The notes under the pieces are model-generated. The model was not told where the DNA came from. It saw nothing but the letters and a program-made list of their open reading frames with translations, and did no database searches. A stretch of DNA of 64,000 nucleotides from Pelomonas sp. CA6 (GTDB lineage: Bacteria; Pseudomonadota; Gammaproteobacteria; Burkholderiales; Burkholderiaceae_C), in contig NZ_JAKZFD010000007.1 of assembly GCF_022549225.1 (NCBI RefSeq), forward strand, positions 219,417-283,416. The letters run 5' to 3'. Below are positions 63,239 through 64,000 of this stretch, piece by piece. How positions within the stretch are numbered: position 1 is the stretch's first letter; each line of letters begins with the position of its first letter. A program made the translations under genes and the position numbers.

Positions 63239-63245
63239 TTTCAAT

Positions 63246-63303
63246 GTCTAACGTTGGCGCTGAGCGGGCGGCGTAGCCTTCCGCTCCAGCAATGGGTTAG
63301 AAC
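63246..63303 (-). repeat. attC-like site B
   Basis: On the minus strand TTCTAAC (63303-63297) opens and GTTAGAC (63252-63246) closes the 58-base site, an almost perfect RYYYAAC/GTTRRRY pair. The interior has GAGCGGAAGGCTACGCCGCC, which is the same as site C but for few bases and folds into an imperfect stem. Confidence 0.8.
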
Positions 63304-63538
63304 TCGCCCGCCAGAAGGTTGCCGCTGCGAGCATGACGCTAAGCATCAGCGCCGGTGCAACGGCAACGATGCCTGCCAGCAGCAGGGCATAGGTTAGAGC
63401 GAGCCACGTGGTGGCTGTGCCGATGGCCAGCGGCTCTCCGTTAAAGCCAAGTGCCAAAAGTAGGCCGAGGACCACGGCGAAGCATGGCAACCAGCACCAA
63501 ATCAGCGCTCGTAGAAATCTCCGAATGAGCCGATTCAT
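63248..63538 (-). CDS. Integron cassette ORF, small membrane protein
   Basis: The 96-residue product has two to three hydrophobic stretches (about residues 12-28, 36-56 and 58-74) and begins MNRLIRRFLRALIWCWLPC. The end, SNPLLERKATPPAQRQR, is encoded by attC site B. No family recognised. The ATG at 63538 lies four bases after the core of site C, which is typical for a cassette gene. TTG starts upstream would run into site C. Confidence 0.7.
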   Translation of the reverse strand: MNRLIRRFLRALIWCWLPCFAVVLGLLLALGFNGEPLAIGTATTWLALTYALLLAGIVAVAPALMLSVMLAAATFWRASSNPLLERKATPPAQRQR

Positions 63539-63541
63539 GAG

Positions 63542-63598
63542 TTCCAACGTCAAAACTCAGCGGGCGGCGCAGCCGTCCGCTGGAGCGAGAGGTTGGAC
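63542..63598 (-). repeat. attC-like site C
   Basis: On the minus strand GTCCAAC (63598-63592) opens and GTTGGAA (63548-63542) closes the 57-base site. The middle, GAGCGGACGGCTGCGCCGCC, matches site B closely. The close likeness suggests one set of host-type attC sites, as in sedentary chromosomal integrons. Confidence 0.8.
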
Positions 63599-63843
63599 AG
63601 CACGCGGGAGGCAAGTTGCTCGACCAGTGCAGCGGGCGTGCCGCGCAGTGATAGCCCAACATACGTCTCCGCGACCGCTTCCAAATTTCCACTTGGGAGC
63701 GATATTTTGAAGACTGTCATATCTTGGCTTCCGCACAGGGTCCATTCCTTATCGGCAATCGAGCCGCCAAGCGCTTCGACCTCAGCAACGAGACGAAAGA
63801 ACAAGTCGTCTTCGTACTCGGAACCAAGAACGATTTCGGTCAT
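63550..63843 (-). CDS. Integron cassette ORF, unknown 97-residue protein
   Basis: The product begins MTEIVLGSEYEDDLFFRLVA, is acidic, and has KEWTLCGSQDMTVFKISLP and VAETYVGLSLRGTPAALVEQL. I do not recognise it. The last residues, SNLSLQRTAAPPAEF, are encoded by attC site C, and resemble the tail of the neighbouring cassette protein. The ATG at 63843 comes seven bases after the core of site D. Confidence 0.7.
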   Translation of the reverse strand: MTEIVLGSEYEDDLFFRLVAEVEALGGSIADKEWTLCGSQDMTVFKISLPSGNLEAVAETYVGLSLRGTPAALVEQLASRVLSNLSLQRTAAPPAEF

Positions 63844-63849
63844 GGTGCT

Positions 63850-63897
63850 GTTCAACGTTCGAATTAAAGGGCTGGCCGAAGGCCTGTCCCGTTGAAT
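63850..63897 (-). repeat. attC-like site D
   Basis: On the minus strand ATTCAAC (63897-63891) opens and GTTGAAC (63856-63850) closes a 48-base site with GGGACAGGCC-TTC-GGCCAGCCC as imperfect inner stem. It differs inside from sites B and C but keeps the cores. To its right the IS110-like leader begins, so its own cassette gene has been replaced or pushed away. Confidence 0.65.
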
Positions 63898-63904
63898 GGA
63901 ATAC

Positions 63905-64000
63905 GAAGGGACTTCCCACCTTCAGGCAACGGCGTCAAAGCGCCAAGATTGGTGGTGTCGATCATCAATCTGCAGCCACGTTGAAAGGGGAAGTCCATGG
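63905..64000 (+). mobile_element. Start of a second IS110-type element, cut by the window edge
   Basis: After site D comes GAAGGGACTTCCC, then CAGGCAACGG, CGCCA, TCATCAATC and TTGAAAGGGGAAGTCCATGG. This is the order of blocks found before the truncated IS110 transposase at 61682. ATG 63997 would be the transposase start. Only four bases of the frame are in the window, so the identification rests on the leader. Confidence 0.5.

Overview
The window is a chromosomal segment of a high-GC betaproteobacterium. The orders yceD-rpmF-plsX-fabHDG-acpP-fabF, lepA-lepB-rnc-era-recO-pdxJ-acpS-nagZ and divergent rne/rluC, together with a PEP-CTERM protein, point to Burkholderiales. I infer something near Sphaerotilaceae/Comamonadaceae, but no rRNA or other decisive marker is present.

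Positions 1-25446 are a surface-polysaccharide locus in two convergent halves. The plus-strand half (1-6636) has the end of a flippase, an acyltransferase, two glycosyltransferases, a methyltransferase that lacks its SAM-binding motif, a DegT-type aminotransferase, and a sugar-phosphate transferase fused to the front half of a WbpM/CapD-like protein. The minus-strand half (25446 down to 6686) starts with Wza- and Wzz-like export proteins. It continues with CDP-glucose synthesis and dehydration (rfbF, rfbG), a second flippase, an RmlC-like cupin, an RmlD-like reductase with a substituted catalytic Tyr, a UDP-galactopyranose-mutase-like flavoprotein, a polymerase and four glycosyltransferases. 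It ends with a nucleotide-sugar reductase, a WecA-type initiator, a PglD-like acyltransferase and a full WbpM-type dehydratase. Most genes overlap or nearly touch, as expected of one operon per half.

Positions 25714-55019 are core functions. They include the RNA helicase rhlE, an RsmI-like methylase with a Maf pyrophosphatase, the fatty-acid cluster, a DegQ/MucD protease, the lepA-to-nagZ operon, a POT peptide transporter, rne, rluC, a phosphatase, a Rieske protein and an SppA-like peptidase. The rpoE-rseA-rseB genes that often sit between fabF and the Do protease in Burkholderiales are not there. Between the protease gene and lepA lies a promoter-terminator pair that would make a small RNA of about 65 nt.

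Positions 55059-61219 are accessory but GC-rich. They hold an APH(3')-like kinase, an orphan PEP-CTERM choice-of-anchor protein, a YCII-like protein, a ChaN-like lipoprotein, a GNAT enzyme, and a divergent MocR-type regulator with two perfect palindromes in the shared promoter.

Positions 61220-64000 have visibly lower GC and look like integron cassettes. Four minus-strand ORFs are separated by attC-like sites whose ends are RYYYAAC/GTTRRRY cores. The block is bounded on the left by a truncated IS110-family transposase with an internal stop and on the right by what looks like the first bases of a second IS110-type element. No integron integrase is in the window.
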